Shown: piece by piece, positions 24,483 to 34,224 of the stretch
Layout: every line of letters starts with the position of its first letter
How positions within the stretch are numbered: the first letter of the stretch is position 1
From: Cutaneotrichosporon cavernicola
Lineage: Eukaryota; Basidiomycota; Tremellomycetes; Trichosporonales; Trichosporonaceae
DNA: 64,000 bases
Direction: 5' to 3'
NCBI RefSeq assembly: GCF_030864355.1
Contig: NC_083398.1
Coordinates: 1,240,001-1,304,000, forward strand
Notes under the pieces: model-generated
The model's input: only the letters and a program-made list of their open reading frames with translations
What the model was told of the DNA's origin: nothing
Database searches by the model: none
Translations under genes and position numbers: made by a program

Positions 24483-25598
24483 CTAGTGGCGGGTCTCTCC
24501 GACTGCGGTCGCTTCCGAAAACCGAGGGTTGGCCTGTCCCATTTGCCCAGTACCCATGTCGGTCTCGCCAGTGGGGGCAGTCGCCTCAGTCGCGGCCATT
24601 CCCGTAGCAGGCTTCTCGGAGAGGGGGGCGTCGTGGTGTCCGAACCGGTCGAACATCTTCTTACCGAGCCGCGGCGAGTGGGTGTAGTGAGTGGCGGTCG
24701 CGCCACTGGTCGTGGGTGCCAATCCCGTCTCGGCGGCGCCGAGGTTCCTAGGCTCGTGGTGTTTACGGACCTCCTCGCGCGCGAGGAGGAGGAAGAAGAT
24801 GAGGAAGAAGGGCTTGAAGAGAACGTCGATGATACCGTACCATACCATCTCGCCGGTCGTGCTGATGACGTTACCGCCCTCGGCGCAACCCCATGCGATG
24901 AAGTAGAGAACTCCGAACAGAGCGAATGCGCCAAGGCCGCTCAGGTAGGGCAGCGAGCTGCGGCGGCAGGGCCCAGCGAGAAGGTACATTTGGTACAAGT
25001 AGAAGATGACGGCGAGGACGAAGAGACCCCACTTGTACGAGGTGCGGATGAGCCCTCCGATCAAGAGAGCGATGGGCCACGAAGCCGCCATGCATGTAGC
25101 AAGGAATATGTCGGCGAGTTGGGCGTGCGCGACCAGCGTAAACATTACGGTGTAGAGAGGCATCGACAGGGCATAGTATACCCAGCGGACGTAGAAGATT
25201 TGGCGCGAGGTACCTTCCGGGACGTGGTGTGAGAACTCGGTCGCGATGCCCGTGTATCCAAGGTCGGACGCCATGAGGAAGTAAGCTACTGTGCCGAGGG
25301 AGATGATGAGGATGGCAATGTTGTGGTATTTCTTCATGGCGTCGTTAACTGAACGGCAAGTGTGGGTGCCCGTGCCCATCTCGCATGCGGTGCAAGCGTG
25401 GGTGGGGCCTGTCACAGCGTCGCCCTCGTAGTTTCTCTTGACGCCGACGGCCCAAGCCATGAAGCAGAGGAGGGACATGCCGTAGACGGCCGTGACGGCC
25501 CAGAGCCAGCTCGAACCATTGACCGAGAGGTGCGCTGTGACCCCGACGGGCGGGTTAACGTCGAGACTGTTCCTCGCCATAAGGATGGGGATGTACAT
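24483..25598 (-). CDS. Opsin-related 7-TM protein (Hsp30/Yro2/fungal rhodopsin family)
   Basis: Intronless, 371 residues, seven predicted transmembrane segments followed by a hydrophilic tail of about 100 residues. The family hallmark IFYVRWVYYALSMPLY (TM3; R138) aligns with the ARYADWLFTTPL block of microbial rhodopsins, but the proton-acceptor aspartate (bacteriorhodopsin D85) is Y141 and the donor position D96 is also not acidic. TM7 reads DVLFK, placing D258 and K262 with the spacing of D212 and the retinal-binding K216. TM6 keeps a Tyr-x3-Trp pair (Y232, W236). It therefore should not pump protons, but retinal binding cannot be excluded. A Cys-bearing loop (C69, C72, C81) lies between TM1 and TM2. 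A second ATG at 25580 (MARNSLDVNPP) is an alternative start. An AT-rich TATTATAAT on the coding strand about 90 bp upstream may be its TATA box. Confidence 0.82.
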   Translation of the reverse strand: MYIPILMARNSLDVNPPVGVTAHLSVNGSSWLWAVTAVYGMSLLCFMAWAVGVKRNYEGDAVTGPTHACTACEMGTGTHTCRSVNDAMKKYHNIAILIISLGTVAYFLMASDLGYTGIATEFSHHVPEGTSRQIFYVRWVYYALSMPLYTVMFTLVAHAQLADIFLATCMAASWPIALLIGGLIRTSYKWGLFVLAVIFYLYQMYLLAGPCRRSSLPYLSGLGAFALFGVLYFIAWGCAEGGNVISTTGEMVWYGIIDVLFKPFFLIFFLLLAREEVRKHHEPRNLGAAETGLAPTTSGATATHYTHSPRLGKKMFDRFGHHDAPLSEKPATGMAATEATAPTGETDMGTGQMGQANPRFSEATAVGETRH

Positions 25599-26460
25599 TG
25601 TGCGTGTGTGTTAGGAGTCAGGGGGGTTGATTAGGGGTGGTGAGATGATGGATAGAGAGTGGCGAGGACGGACGTGGTGGCGCGCGATTATAATACCTTT
25701 AGAATGTGGAGCTGCGTCACCACCATGTACGCTAAAGGTGCACGTCAGCAGGTCAGTCTGGGAGGATGAGAACTGGTCCAATAAGTCACCGTCAGCGGCT
25801 GGACGCAGGCGGCCGAACGTGAGAACGGAGGTAAGAGGCTGTTTGGGCCGTTTGACCAGTTACTTTTAGCTGGGCGATGAGGGGTGTGGCGGGTCCAGGC
25901 CATCACAAGTGTCAGACCGGAGGACGGGGTGGGGCATGACAGTGGTCGGGGTCGGGGACTGCGCAGGCTCGGCGTCGGGTGGGCAGAGGCCAGCAGCTGG
26001 TGGCAAACTGGCCAGGCTCTTTGTTTGTTGTGGCGGCCAGGCATTACATACCGTGACGACTGGCGAGGCCTGGAGGTTACGGCCTGGTCACCACGACAGG
26101 TGACGAAGGGGCATGCGTGGCGCTAGGAGCCAAGTTGAGTGAAGACTGCGGATGAGGTGAGCATGATGGATTCCGTTTGTGAGCCACGTGTGCCACCATT
26201 CCGGTCCGAGGAATCCGCACCTTTCTGCCAGAGCCGCTGACGTCGATTTACTCCACTTGCATACCTGACCCATTCCTGAGCCCGAGCATGTCAATGAGCA
26301 ACGAGGCTGTAGCTTGCTGTAGCTTCTCGGGTCCAGTGCAACTGGGTGATTCTGAACATACTGATGCATATGCTATCCTCAGAAAAAGCTGTCTACTACT
26401 TTAAACAGGTATCAATGCAATTCCCATGCGGTCGGGTCAGACCGTGCAAGCTCACCCGAG
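25599..26460. other. Intergenic interval upstream of the opsin-like gene
   Basis: About 860 bp between the opsin-like start and the transposon remnant. It contains the opsin-like promoter. No ORF with protein-like character was seen on either strand. Confidence 0.4.
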
Positions 26461-26469
26461 GCTAAGAGA

Positions 26470-26690
26470 CGTCTCTTCTTGTATCCGCATCACTCTGCGC
26501 CCTACACCGACGTCGTTGCCGTTGCCACCGTACCCGCGCCAACGCTCCTACCCGTACGCTTTGCTGTCTGGAGATCGGGATGGCGGGCCGTACAAAGATG
26601 CGGATTCAATCTCAACTCGGCAGGTACGACCGGTGATGGAGCACGATACACATCGTCAACATGATCGAGGCTTCTTCGCATGCGGCAGAG
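26470..26690 (+). pseudogene. Broken transposase N-terminal fragment
   Basis: The frame opening near 26479 codes HHSAPYTDVV followed by PAPT and VRFAVW, clearly homologous to the N-terminus of the minus-strand frame at 27342. After about 35 residues the homologous reading (TKMRIQSQL versus TKTQIRDQL) shifts frame, so this copy is disrupted. Confidence 0.55.
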
Positions 26691-27342
26691 ATGGTGGGGT
26701 CTCGGCCGCCGTCGGCGAAGGCGCACGAACCTGCAACGGCGCAGCCGACGTGTTCTGCGTACGTTGCAGGGGCATCTGTTTCGTAGGTTGCAGAGGCGTC
26801 TTCGGGTCCCGTTGCGGAGTCGTCTTTGCGCGAGCGGCCCGCACCGGCGTCTCCGGTGCCACGACGGCTCTGTCCCCAACGTTAACGGCGGTACGGGATC
26901 CCGTACGACGAAACATGGCAGTCGGCGAGCGCCTGACGACGCCCCTGTCCTCGAGAGCTTTCGTTATCGTCGCTGGCGAGACGCGCCACTTATCGGCGTG
27001 CATCTGGAGAGTCATCGATGAGTTGTCGAGGGCCTCTTGCACGAGGGTATTGACGGCCTCATCGTCCAGCATCCGCGGACGCCCCGTCGATACGCTGGGT
27101 TGGAGTGCTTCCTCGATGTCGACGCCTGCCTCGAGAGCCTTTTCGCCGTTGGTGACGATACGGTGAATTGTGCGCATGGACAGGTGGAATCGGCAGAGTT
27201 GATCACGGATCTGCGTCTTCGTTCGGCCCGCTATCCAAAGCTCCCAGACGGAAAGGCGTACGGTTAGATTTGTCGGCGCGGGCATGGCGGGAACGGTAAC
27301 GACGTCGGTGTAGGGCGCAGAGTGATGTGCAAGAAGAGACAT
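26656..27342 (-). CDS. Helix-turn-helix transposase-like protein (228 aa), lacking the catalytic domain
   Basis: Open frame of 228 residues. Residues about 30-145 look like the bipartite HTH DNA-binding region of Tc1/mariner-type transposases: WELWIAGRTKTQIRDQL, then GRPRMLDDEAVNTLV and SSMTLQMHADKWRVSPATI, with RGVVRR at the end. The rest (about 150-228) is Pro/Thr/Gln-rich with no DDE/D residues in a recognisable setting. It is either a transposase truncated to its DNA-binding half or a domesticated DNA-binding protein. Its start lies inside the element's inverted repeat, which argues for a remnant. Whether it is expressed cannot be told. Confidence 0.5.
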   Translation of the reverse strand: MSLLAHHSAPYTDVVTVPAMPAPTNLTVRLSVWELWIAGRTKTQIRDQLCRFHLSMRTIHRIVTNGEKALEAGVDIEEALQPSVSTGRPRMLDDEAVNTLVQEALDNSSMTLQMHADKWRVSPATITKALEDRGVVRRSPTAMFRRTGSRTAVNVGDRAVVAPETPVRAARAKTTPQRDPKTPLQPTKQMPLQRTQNTSAAPLQVRAPSPTAAETPPSLPHAKKPRSC

Positions 27343-27440
27343 CCCTACGTCTCGATTCAGCTCAGAGAGACGTACTGTGCCATTGTCGTCATAATTGCGT
27401 TGGTGCCTGTGGCGTCGTCGGGTAGTTGGTCCTGCTTCAA

Positions 27441-27555
27441 TCTGTGGCGTTGTGGGTAGTTGACAACCTTTTCTGAGGCTACAATGCGAAACGCGCCAAC
27501 GGCAACATTAATACTTGTGGGGCCAGGCAGTTGACAGTCTTTTCTGGGGATACAA
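27441..27555. repeat. Two MITE end fragments downstream of POL12
   Basis: 27458-27484 (AGTTGACAACCTTTTCTGAG, then GCTACAA) and 27529-27555 (AGTTGACAGTCTTTTCTGGG, then GATACAA) both match the right terminal repeat of the complete element at 29894-30011. The segment before the first (TCTGTGGCGTTGTGGG) resembles that element's interior. They look like decayed right halves lying in tandem. Confidence 0.6.
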
Positions 27556-27582
27556 TATTGATACAATACATGCACCACCCTG

Positions 27583-29707
27583 CTAGATCCGCCAAACCTC
27601 GGTTCGCGCACGGTCAAACACGTCGTGCGTGAGATGGTCGTCGTCCATTTCCGCATCGACTTCGAGCGCCTTCGCGTCAGACGGGTGGATTGCGATCTTT
27701 GCAAAGGTGCCTGGTGCGTTCATGCGCGACAGGTGACCAGGGTTGATCGCAAGCGTGCCATCCACAGTCTAGTGTGAGCTAGATCCGCCAACACGCAAGC
27801 CCGTGCGCTACCCACCTTGGCAAAATGCTTCAACCGCGAGGGAAGCACAAGCACATCCGGCGCCTTCTCCATCCGCAGCTGGTGCCAGTGCGTCACGTCG
27901 AGGTTAACCTCTGCCGCGTCCTTCTCGGGTGGCGGGAAGAGCGGATAGAAGTGCCTGTGGCCCAACACGTGCCGCACAAGATTGGCCAGTGGGTCGCCCT
28001 GGGGGTTGGGGTTGGCTGGAGTGGCCGGGTCAGGTTCGGCCTCCTCGGCGCGTTGGAACACCTCTTCCCTGCGCATGTGGAAAAGGATGTCGGGGGAGGC
28101 AACAGCGATCTGCACCTCGTTGATGTTGAATGTACCTGGGTTTGGCAGCAAGCGGACCTTCTTCAAGAGTCCGAGGCCGCCCTCCCTATCCAGCATCGCC
28201 TGGGGGTAGGCGGCGTGCTTTGAGATGAGATCACGCACGCTCGGGACGAGCACGACGGAAGTGGCAGGCGAGGCGTCGTGCAGACGCGCGAGGCGAGCTG
28301 CAACCTGTTCGCGGAAGAGTTCGACGGGGGAAACGGAGAGCTGTCCTGCCTGGATGAGGGGGTGCGCGGCGTCGACGAATGGCCCGAGCTGAGGTCAGCC
28401 AATGTACGATTCTAACCTCACCATGACGAGGACGTCTGGCCGCTCGTAGCATGCGACATCGATCAACGCGTCGAGTGGCTCGTATAGCAAGTCGCTGTCG
28501 ACGGAGTACGGCCCAGCGACAACGTGGACGGAGATGGGCAATCCGCCGAGTGCCTCGCCCTGCTGATGGTTGAGGAGTTCATCGCGCTGCGTCATCACTG
28601 GATCAATGGGAGGCGGTTGGAGAACCTCGTTCACGACGAACGCGTTGCCGCCTCCGTTGCGCCCTTTCACACAAACAAGAGCGCCGGGAAACAGCCCAAA
28701 ACCTCTTACACCCGGCGCACCACCGCGCACCTTGAGCTCGCCCGCTGGAGCGAAGCGCAGAGGGACGACGTGCCCGCCTCCCAACACGCGCGAACTCTGG
28801 AGGTAGAGCGCCGTGGAGGAAGCCTTGGAGGTATCAGTGGGCGGGGAGAGGATTCGGCCAACGACGTAGATGTCGTCCTCTGAAGGAAGATGGGGGTCGC
28901 CAAGGTCTGCGAGCGCATACGCATCCTTGATGACTTCGGCGAACTCGTCAATCTGCTCGTCCAGAGCCTCGGAACGCACGCTGATCTTCTCGAACATGTA
29001 TCGGTAGTCCCAATCCTTGGGGTCGGCAGTGTGGGTGATTTTGACGCGTTGCCGCGAACCCGGTGGCGCACCGTCGCTGGGCGTGAGGTGGGGGTTGAGC
29101 GTTTCGAGGAGCTGGAGGGGCTGGGGTCGGGAGCGAAAGGGCTGCGACACGGGCTTGAGGTCACTGTTGTCAGCTCCATCCGACGATGCAATTACCCTGG
29201 AGTCTCGCCGCCGCTGATTGGGGATGTAGGAGCAGCACGGCCAGGGGTCACGCCGAGCTTGGTGGGGCGGTATGCGCTCGAGTTTGCTGCAGCTGTGGGT
29301 GTTCTGGATGGCGTGGCGTAAGCGTTGTGAGGGGAAGGGATGTTAACGAGGTTGCCCGCATTGCTGAGCCGCTGCCGGCCAGGACGCTGCGGCGTGAGAT
29401 TGTCGAGGAAGCCTCCAATGTCCGAACTGATCGGGCGCTTGCGCACGCCAACTTTGTCCGGCGTCGCCGCAACGCGCTTGGCAGAAAACTCGCGCTGGAT
29501 TTCCTTGCGCAGCTCACGCGCGACATCGAGCGTGAACGTGCTGAGCTTGGCGCGTAGCCCTGACGGGCGAGAGAGGAGGAAAGCCTCGTGCTTGTAGAAC
29601 AGGTCCTGGGCTGAGAGGGAGTAGATCTGCGCCATGGACCGCAGCTCTGCGAGTATGGTGGGGTCGCTCGCCGCTGGGAACGCGGAGCGGAGGTCGTCGT
29701 CGCTCAT
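27583..29707 (-). CDS. POL12: DNA polymerase alpha-primase subunit B
   Basis: Exons 29196-29707, 28422-29163, 27816-28388 and 27583-27768; introns of 32, 33 and 47 nt; 670 residues, typical for the family. The N-terminus (MSDDDLRSAFP...ILAELRSMAQIYSLS) is the helical domain of the B subunit. The C-terminal calcineurin-like phosphoesterase/OB part shows PDVLVMLGPFVDAAHPLI, VVLVPSVRDLISKHAAYPQ, ASPDILFH and TLAINPGHLSRMNAPGTFAKI. In this family the phosphoesterase fold is inactive; the subunit supports primer synthesis at replication origins and telomeres. All three introns are removed in frame. The gene is bracketed by MITE sequence: fragments begin 28 bp past the stop, and a complete copy lies 187 bp upstream of the ATG. 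Confidence 0.93.
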
Positions 29708-29893
29708 TGTGATGGATGTGAGTGGTGGGGTGGAGGGCTGGACAAAACACTCGACATGAGCGGGTTGAGACGCGTCGCGGAAGCAATGTCCAGGCACCAA
29801 AGATCAATTTCTCCACACGTCATTGACCACGTGTCTTTAACCTTTGCTTCACACATTGCGAGATCTGCTCAACGAGGCGTTAGCAACGGATTA

Positions 29894-30011
29894 TTGTAGC
29901 TTGAGCAAAGACAGTCAACTCCCCCACGACGCCACAGATTGACTACCTTACGACACCACAGACACTGCTGTGGTGTCATGGGGTAGTTGACTACCTTTGC
30001 TCAGGCTACAA
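29894..30011. mobile_element. Complete 118-bp MITE with TA target-site duplication
   Basis: 27-bp terminal inverted repeats (left TTGTAGCTTGAGCAAAGACA..., right ...TTTGCTCAGGCTACAA) agree at 24 of 27 positions, and the element is flanked by TA on both sides (29892-29893 and 30012-30013), as expected for a Tc1/mariner-mobilised MITE. An inner CCACAG...CTGTGG palindrome can form a hairpin. It has no coding capacity and lies in the upstream region of POL12. Confidence 0.8.
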
Positions 30012-30380
30012 TAGCAATTCCGACGAGGCACTCGGACTCGGTGCGGAGGCGAGCTGTTTGGGGATCGAAATCCAGCTTGGGTCACGGGCGCGAATTGGAG
30101 CCACCAAGCCGAGAAATCACAAAGGTATGATTGGATTGTGAGCCAATCTCCCGATCTCACATTTAACCAGTATCTAACAGATCCGACCCGCTGATACACT
30201 TACATTGTGACGTACGAGATGCTCTTTGCAAGATTCGTTCCCGCAGGGCTGTGCTGTGCCTTCATATTGACAGCCATAACGTCCGCCTCGTCCGAGCCGA
30301 GTAGGCTCCTATCCGAACCCTAGCGCCGCGGCTCACCAGCCCACCATCGACCGCCTCCCTACGCGTCAATAGACATTCGA

Positions 30381-30730
30381 TCCGCAGCCCACAAAGGTCT
30401 TGGCAGGTGAATGGCCTCCCATTCCAGGTCACCTGTTCGCAACCCGAATCGTGATGTCCGTGTTTCTGGATCACAATGACATGTTGATCAACATTGGGCC
30501 AGACCATGTCCCCACCCCTCCGCGAGGCGGTGATTCCGGACGCAATCCGCAGCCCACAAAGGTCTTGGCAGGTGAATGGCCTCCCATTCCAGGTCCTTTT
30601 GCGTGCGCCTGTTCGCAACCCGAATCCTGATGTCCGTGTTTCTGGATCACAATTTCATGTTGATCAACATTGGGCCAGACCATATCCCCTCCCCTCCGCG
30701 AGGCGGTGATTCTAGACGCAATCCGCAGCG
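30381..30730. repeat. Tandem repeat, about 165 and 176 bp units
   Basis: Unit A (30381-30545) and unit B (30546-30721) both start TCCGCAGCCCACAAAGG and are nearly identical, apart from about 11 extra bases in B (CTTTTGCGTGC region) and scattered substitutions. A third unit begins at 30722 and is cut off after a few bases. The array ends about 110 bp before the next start codon, so it may contribute to that gene's promoter. Confidence 0.85.
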
Positions 30731-30790
30731 GGCAGCATCCATGGCCGCTGCTATCATGATGTGATACCCTGGGACGCACAGATGGTTGTG

Positions 30791-30799
30791 GCGCTATAT
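30791..30799 (+). promoter_or_regulatory. TATA box of the two-TM membrane protein gene
   Basis: GCTATATAGG lies about 40-45 bp upstream of the ATG at 30838, a plausible TATA element for a gene with a short leader. Confidence 0.45.
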
Positions 30800-30837
30800 A
30801 GGACGAGATACTTACCCACCTACCCCCACCAGCAGCG

Positions 30838-32518
30838 ATGTTCCGCAACCTCTTCGAGTTCCCGGTTTCGCGGCCGGTACGTCACCCCAGGACGCGCTGA
30901 CCCAGTTCCCGTACGGGCGGCTGTGGAACATTCTCACTCTCATCTTCTCGATTTTTGTCCTCGCGTTTCTCGTGGTATATGCCAGTGCGTCGACGTCGGG
31001 TCGGGCTCACACGCAGCTGCTACCGCCGGGTACGAAACGGTCACCATGTCCTCGAACAACTACAACCACAAGTCGACGGGTTGGTACACCATCTTCATCC
31101 CGCAGAGGGGTGATAACTGCGACACCCAAATGTGAGGTTCCTTTTCTTGTTCTAGCCACCTGCCCACCCCGACCACTTGGTGGTAGTCATTCTCTTAGCT
31201 GGCCTCCGCACCCGCCTGTTCCTTGCCTGCCCTTCTCTCTCCCACTAACCCCAGCATAACCGTCGCCGACAAAGTGTACACGACCAATGGTTCCATCCCA
31301 TGGACAGTCATGTCATGGCGCGACCGCAAAACTGGCGAGACCCCTTGGGCAACCGACTACGCAGCGGAAAAAATCCAGAGCTGCGTTCTCACGAACATGG
31401 TGATGGAGTTCAACATGCAGGTTGAGATTTCCACTATCTTTGTACGCACGCCTGTTGTTCCACTGACTCCAGGTCTCGATGAACTGCACGATGGACAAAT
31501 ACGAAGTGTCACTCGCATCCGATATCCGGTTCCCTCTCAACATCCAAGTTGCCAAGGCGATGTGGGCCAGCATAGGTTTTACGGCTGCCAAGGTGAAGGC
31601 AGTGAACTGGAATGCTCTCTTCGATCTCACCCTGGCGTGGGATGGCATCCGTAGCCTGTATGCGGCTGCTCAAAACCAGCCCAACTACCGCCTCAGCGTC
31701 GGCCTCGAAACCAACGCTACAGAGTTCTGCGGATTTGACATGTGCAACACCACCTGTGACGGAGCTAACACCAGTGTGTCCGACGATTTGAGTAAATGCC
31801 GTGGATTTTTGGAGGGCTCCGCGATGCCCGATACATACACTCGGTGGAGTGCCCGTTCGTCTGCACGTAGTATTTTTCTGACGACAGTCAACTCTAACCT
31901 AGATGACCGGTACCAGCAAGACTTCCCGGGATTTCTGGGGGTCCCGTTCACCAACCTGGCTGTATGGATTTCTCAAGTCGTCTTTTGGGACCTTGGTCTT
32001 GCAAGCAGCACCAACCTCATCAGAGACTATGCCGCCCGGCCCCAATATATACGGCGCTGTCCTACCTGTACACAGGCCAACCAGTTGCTCGACCGGGATC
32101 CCGGCGGCCTCTGGGTCGGTGGTACACTGCCACTTGACGACCCTGGCTTCACTCCTCCCAAGGACCAGGGCTTCAACGTCCAGTACCTCTGCAGGGTCAG
32201 GGTGCGCAAGTCCGCGGCCAACCTGGTCCAGTCCGTCCTCGTCGCCGTCCTCAGCCTCTTCGTACGTCGAACAATATACTTAACTGACCGAAGGCCGCAT
32301 ACTGGGCATTCTACCGCACCGTCTGGGTGTTCTGGGGCACTCACTTTGGCAAGGAGCGCCACAAGCGCGTCTTCAATGGCGAGCCCGAAACGCCCACGCC
32401 CACCAGCATGCTCAGCTACGGCCCCGTCAAGCCGGGTTCCCCGGTCCCAGGCTATACGGGAAACCCTCCCGTCACGTATCCCCAGCCGACGGGCTACTTT
32501 GTTCAGCAGAACCCTTAG
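30838..32518 (+). CDS. Two-TM membrane protein with a large cysteine-bearing exoplasmic domain, unidentified
   Basis: Exons 30838-30876, 30906-30984, 31017-31131, 31255-31420, 31473-32261 and 32294-32518; introns of 29, 32, 123, 52 and 32 nt; 470 residues. A signal-anchor-like helix lies at about 17-40 (WNILTLIFSIFVLAFLVVYA) and a second hydrophobic segment near 370-400 (LVQSVLVAVLSLFAAYWAFY), followed by a Pro/Thr/Tyr-rich tail. Between them are about 330 residues with repeated cysteines (for example CGFDMCNTTCDG) and several N-x-S/T sites, suggesting an exoplasmic, glycosylated domain. No family recognised. The frame is open only if all five introns are removed, and every junction keeps phase. 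The 29-nt first intron has an internal CCCAG that would leave only 14 nt and is rejected. Confidence 0.72.
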
Positions 32519-33171
32519 GAGGAGGAGGAGCAGGTCCTAAAAGCAAGCGAGGTTGGCGGAACAGTGTATGGCAGTTTGAGAGGTAGTTCAAACCAAGTAA
32601 ACATAAAGTCCTATAGTTTTGTCAAGTGCTATAGCTAGCGAGGTCGCGACACACGTGGTACTTCTCAACCTGAATCGTCTCCGCACTTAACACACATCAA
32701 GGACTTCGTATCAAGGAGTTTGTGGCATGAGAGCGTCCTTGGTACAGAGGAGTTCAACAACGATTGACACTCTCTCGCCGCCGTTACGTCAATGTACAGC
32801 TGACTGTGGTTGGCTCAGCTCCTCGTGATACCTGTCGAGAAGGAACCGCGCCTTCATGGTACCAGCACCACGCTGGGCGTTCGGGGGCGATGACACTGGC
32901 TGCCAAGGGGAACTGCAACGACGCGGCCCGACACGACACGTCAGTGTTTCGGGACCACTGAGAGTGACAGTATCGCCGGACATTGCCTCGGAGGGCGTTT
33001 CATGGCCCCTGCCCTGTGACCGCGTCTCAGAGTGTCAATAAATAGTTGATAAACCCCTCTGTACGTCCAGCGATCAGTCCCGCGGCCTCTATTCCTCCCC
33101 ATGCCGCAATCCGCGGCTGGCTTCTGATTATTTCATGTTTCGAATAAGTCTACGACATGGGCTATGCTTTG
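32519..33171. other. Intergenic interval between convergent genes
   Basis: About 650 bp between the two-TM membrane protein and the tandem duplication at the end of the carrier-like gene. Short ORFs here look like chance. I see nothing else. Confidence 0.35.
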
Positions 33172-33266
33172 CGCCGTCCCATTCCGTGTCGACCTAGTGT
33201 GAGGCGAAAATTGCGCCGTCCCATGCTGTGTCGACCTAGTGTGAGGCGAAAACTGCGCCGAGCATG
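33172..33266. repeat. 47-bp tandem duplication across the carrier-like gene's stop codon
   Basis: The segment GCGCCGTCCCAT...GTGTCGACCTAGTGTGAGGCGAAAA occurs twice in a row (from about 33172 and about 33219) with only a few differences. The second copy contains the stop codon at 33236-33238 and the last few codons; the first lies in the 3' UTR. Confidence 0.8.
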
Positions 33267-34224
33267 GTCCAGATCCAACCGCGGTAGAGTGCCTGCCACC
33301 CCTCCTCGTCCATGATCTTGCGTACGGCGTCAACCAGACCAACGTACGGGTCGGTAGTAGGCCGGAGACCGACGACGTCCTCGCCCTGCCCGGCGAAGCG
33401 GAGACCTTCCGGGACGTCACCCTCGGGGTCCTCGACGCTGATCTCGCTGCCAAGGTTAGGCTGGACGCTGAGCTTGGTCATGATAACCTCGAGCGGGCAG
33501 AGCCACGCCACCGAGACAATCTGGAAGAGCACAAAAGCGATGAGGCCCCAGATTGGGATCTTCTCGATCTTCTTCTCGTTGCCAACGAGGGCGAGGCGAA
33601 GCATGCCGGCGATGATGGCGGTCGCCACGCTCTTGAGTGCGACGACGGCGAGTAGACCCGGAGTAAGGAATAATGCGAGGGGAGATGAGCGCTCGTGGTC
33701 CGAGAGCAGGATACGCAGCGACTCGCGCGCGTTCAAAGGGAGGCGATAGGGCGTAATGATCGCGCGGTTGATAACAATGGTCATCGGCAGCGTAACCACA
33801 ATGAGGACCATGCCGAATAACGCCATGCCAACACCGCCATTCTTAGGGATGGTGTAAGTCCCCTTCGGACCACGGACAGCACTCGCACCGACAAAGATGA
33901 CCGCGAGGATGGATACAACCATTGTGAACCCGAGCATTGGGAACGCGCCTATTTGTCAGCCCCTTGACGCCTAGCGAACTCACCCTTGTAAAGCCCATAC
34001 CAGCCCTCGAGACGGTAGGTTCGCTTCATAGTGCCAATGAGGGATGTGAGTCGCGGCCCGACCGTGTTGTCGCTCCCATCAAATCCAACGGCGCGGGGGT
34101 TGTAGTTGGCCCGCAAGCGGATGAGCGAGCCTTTAAAGGGCATGACAATGATGGTGGCGATCACTGCCGAGATCATCATGATCAAACATGCCACGACGAT
34201 GGTGAGGACGATGTTGTCTGCCAT
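33236..34224 (-). CDS. Degenerate mitochondrial-carrier-fold membrane protein
   Basis: Exons 33984-34224 and 33236-33948 with a 35-nt intron; 317 residues. ATG 34224 (MADNIVLTIVV) is used. Carrier features are present but weak: a first-repeat element MPFKGSLIRLR, YRLEGWYGLYKGAFPMLGF (the EGxxxLYKG motif at the end of repeat 1), CPLEVIMTKLSVQP in the position of the third PxD/ExxK/R motif but with Met where the basic residue usually stands, and EEGWQALYRGWIWTMLG near the end. About six hydrophobic segments. Such degenerate members often sit in the outer mitochondrial membrane or other organelles rather than acting as classic inner-membrane exchangers; that is inference. Substrate unknown. A tandem duplication overlaps its stop codon. 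Confidence 0.7.

Larger units (their letters stand above)
26463..27360. mobile_element. Tc1/mariner-like element remnant with inverted, head-to-head ends
   Basis: The two ends are diverged inverted copies. Plus strand from about 26463 and minus strand from about 27360 both begin AGACGT, then TCTCTTCTTG, then a strongly matching stretch coding HHSAPYTDVV on each strand. Similarity continues inward for about 200 bp (the PAPT...VR..VW and GRTK regions). The right arm carries the helix-turn-helix frame described separately; the left arm is broken by frameshifts. There is no DDE catalytic domain, so the element cannot be autonomous as seen. Confidence 0.6.

Noticed and set aside
30877..30890. 14-nt intron GTACGT...CCCCAG
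   Set aside because: Too short to be a spliceosomal intron; the next acceptor at 30905 gives 29 nt with a CTGAC branch and the correct frame.
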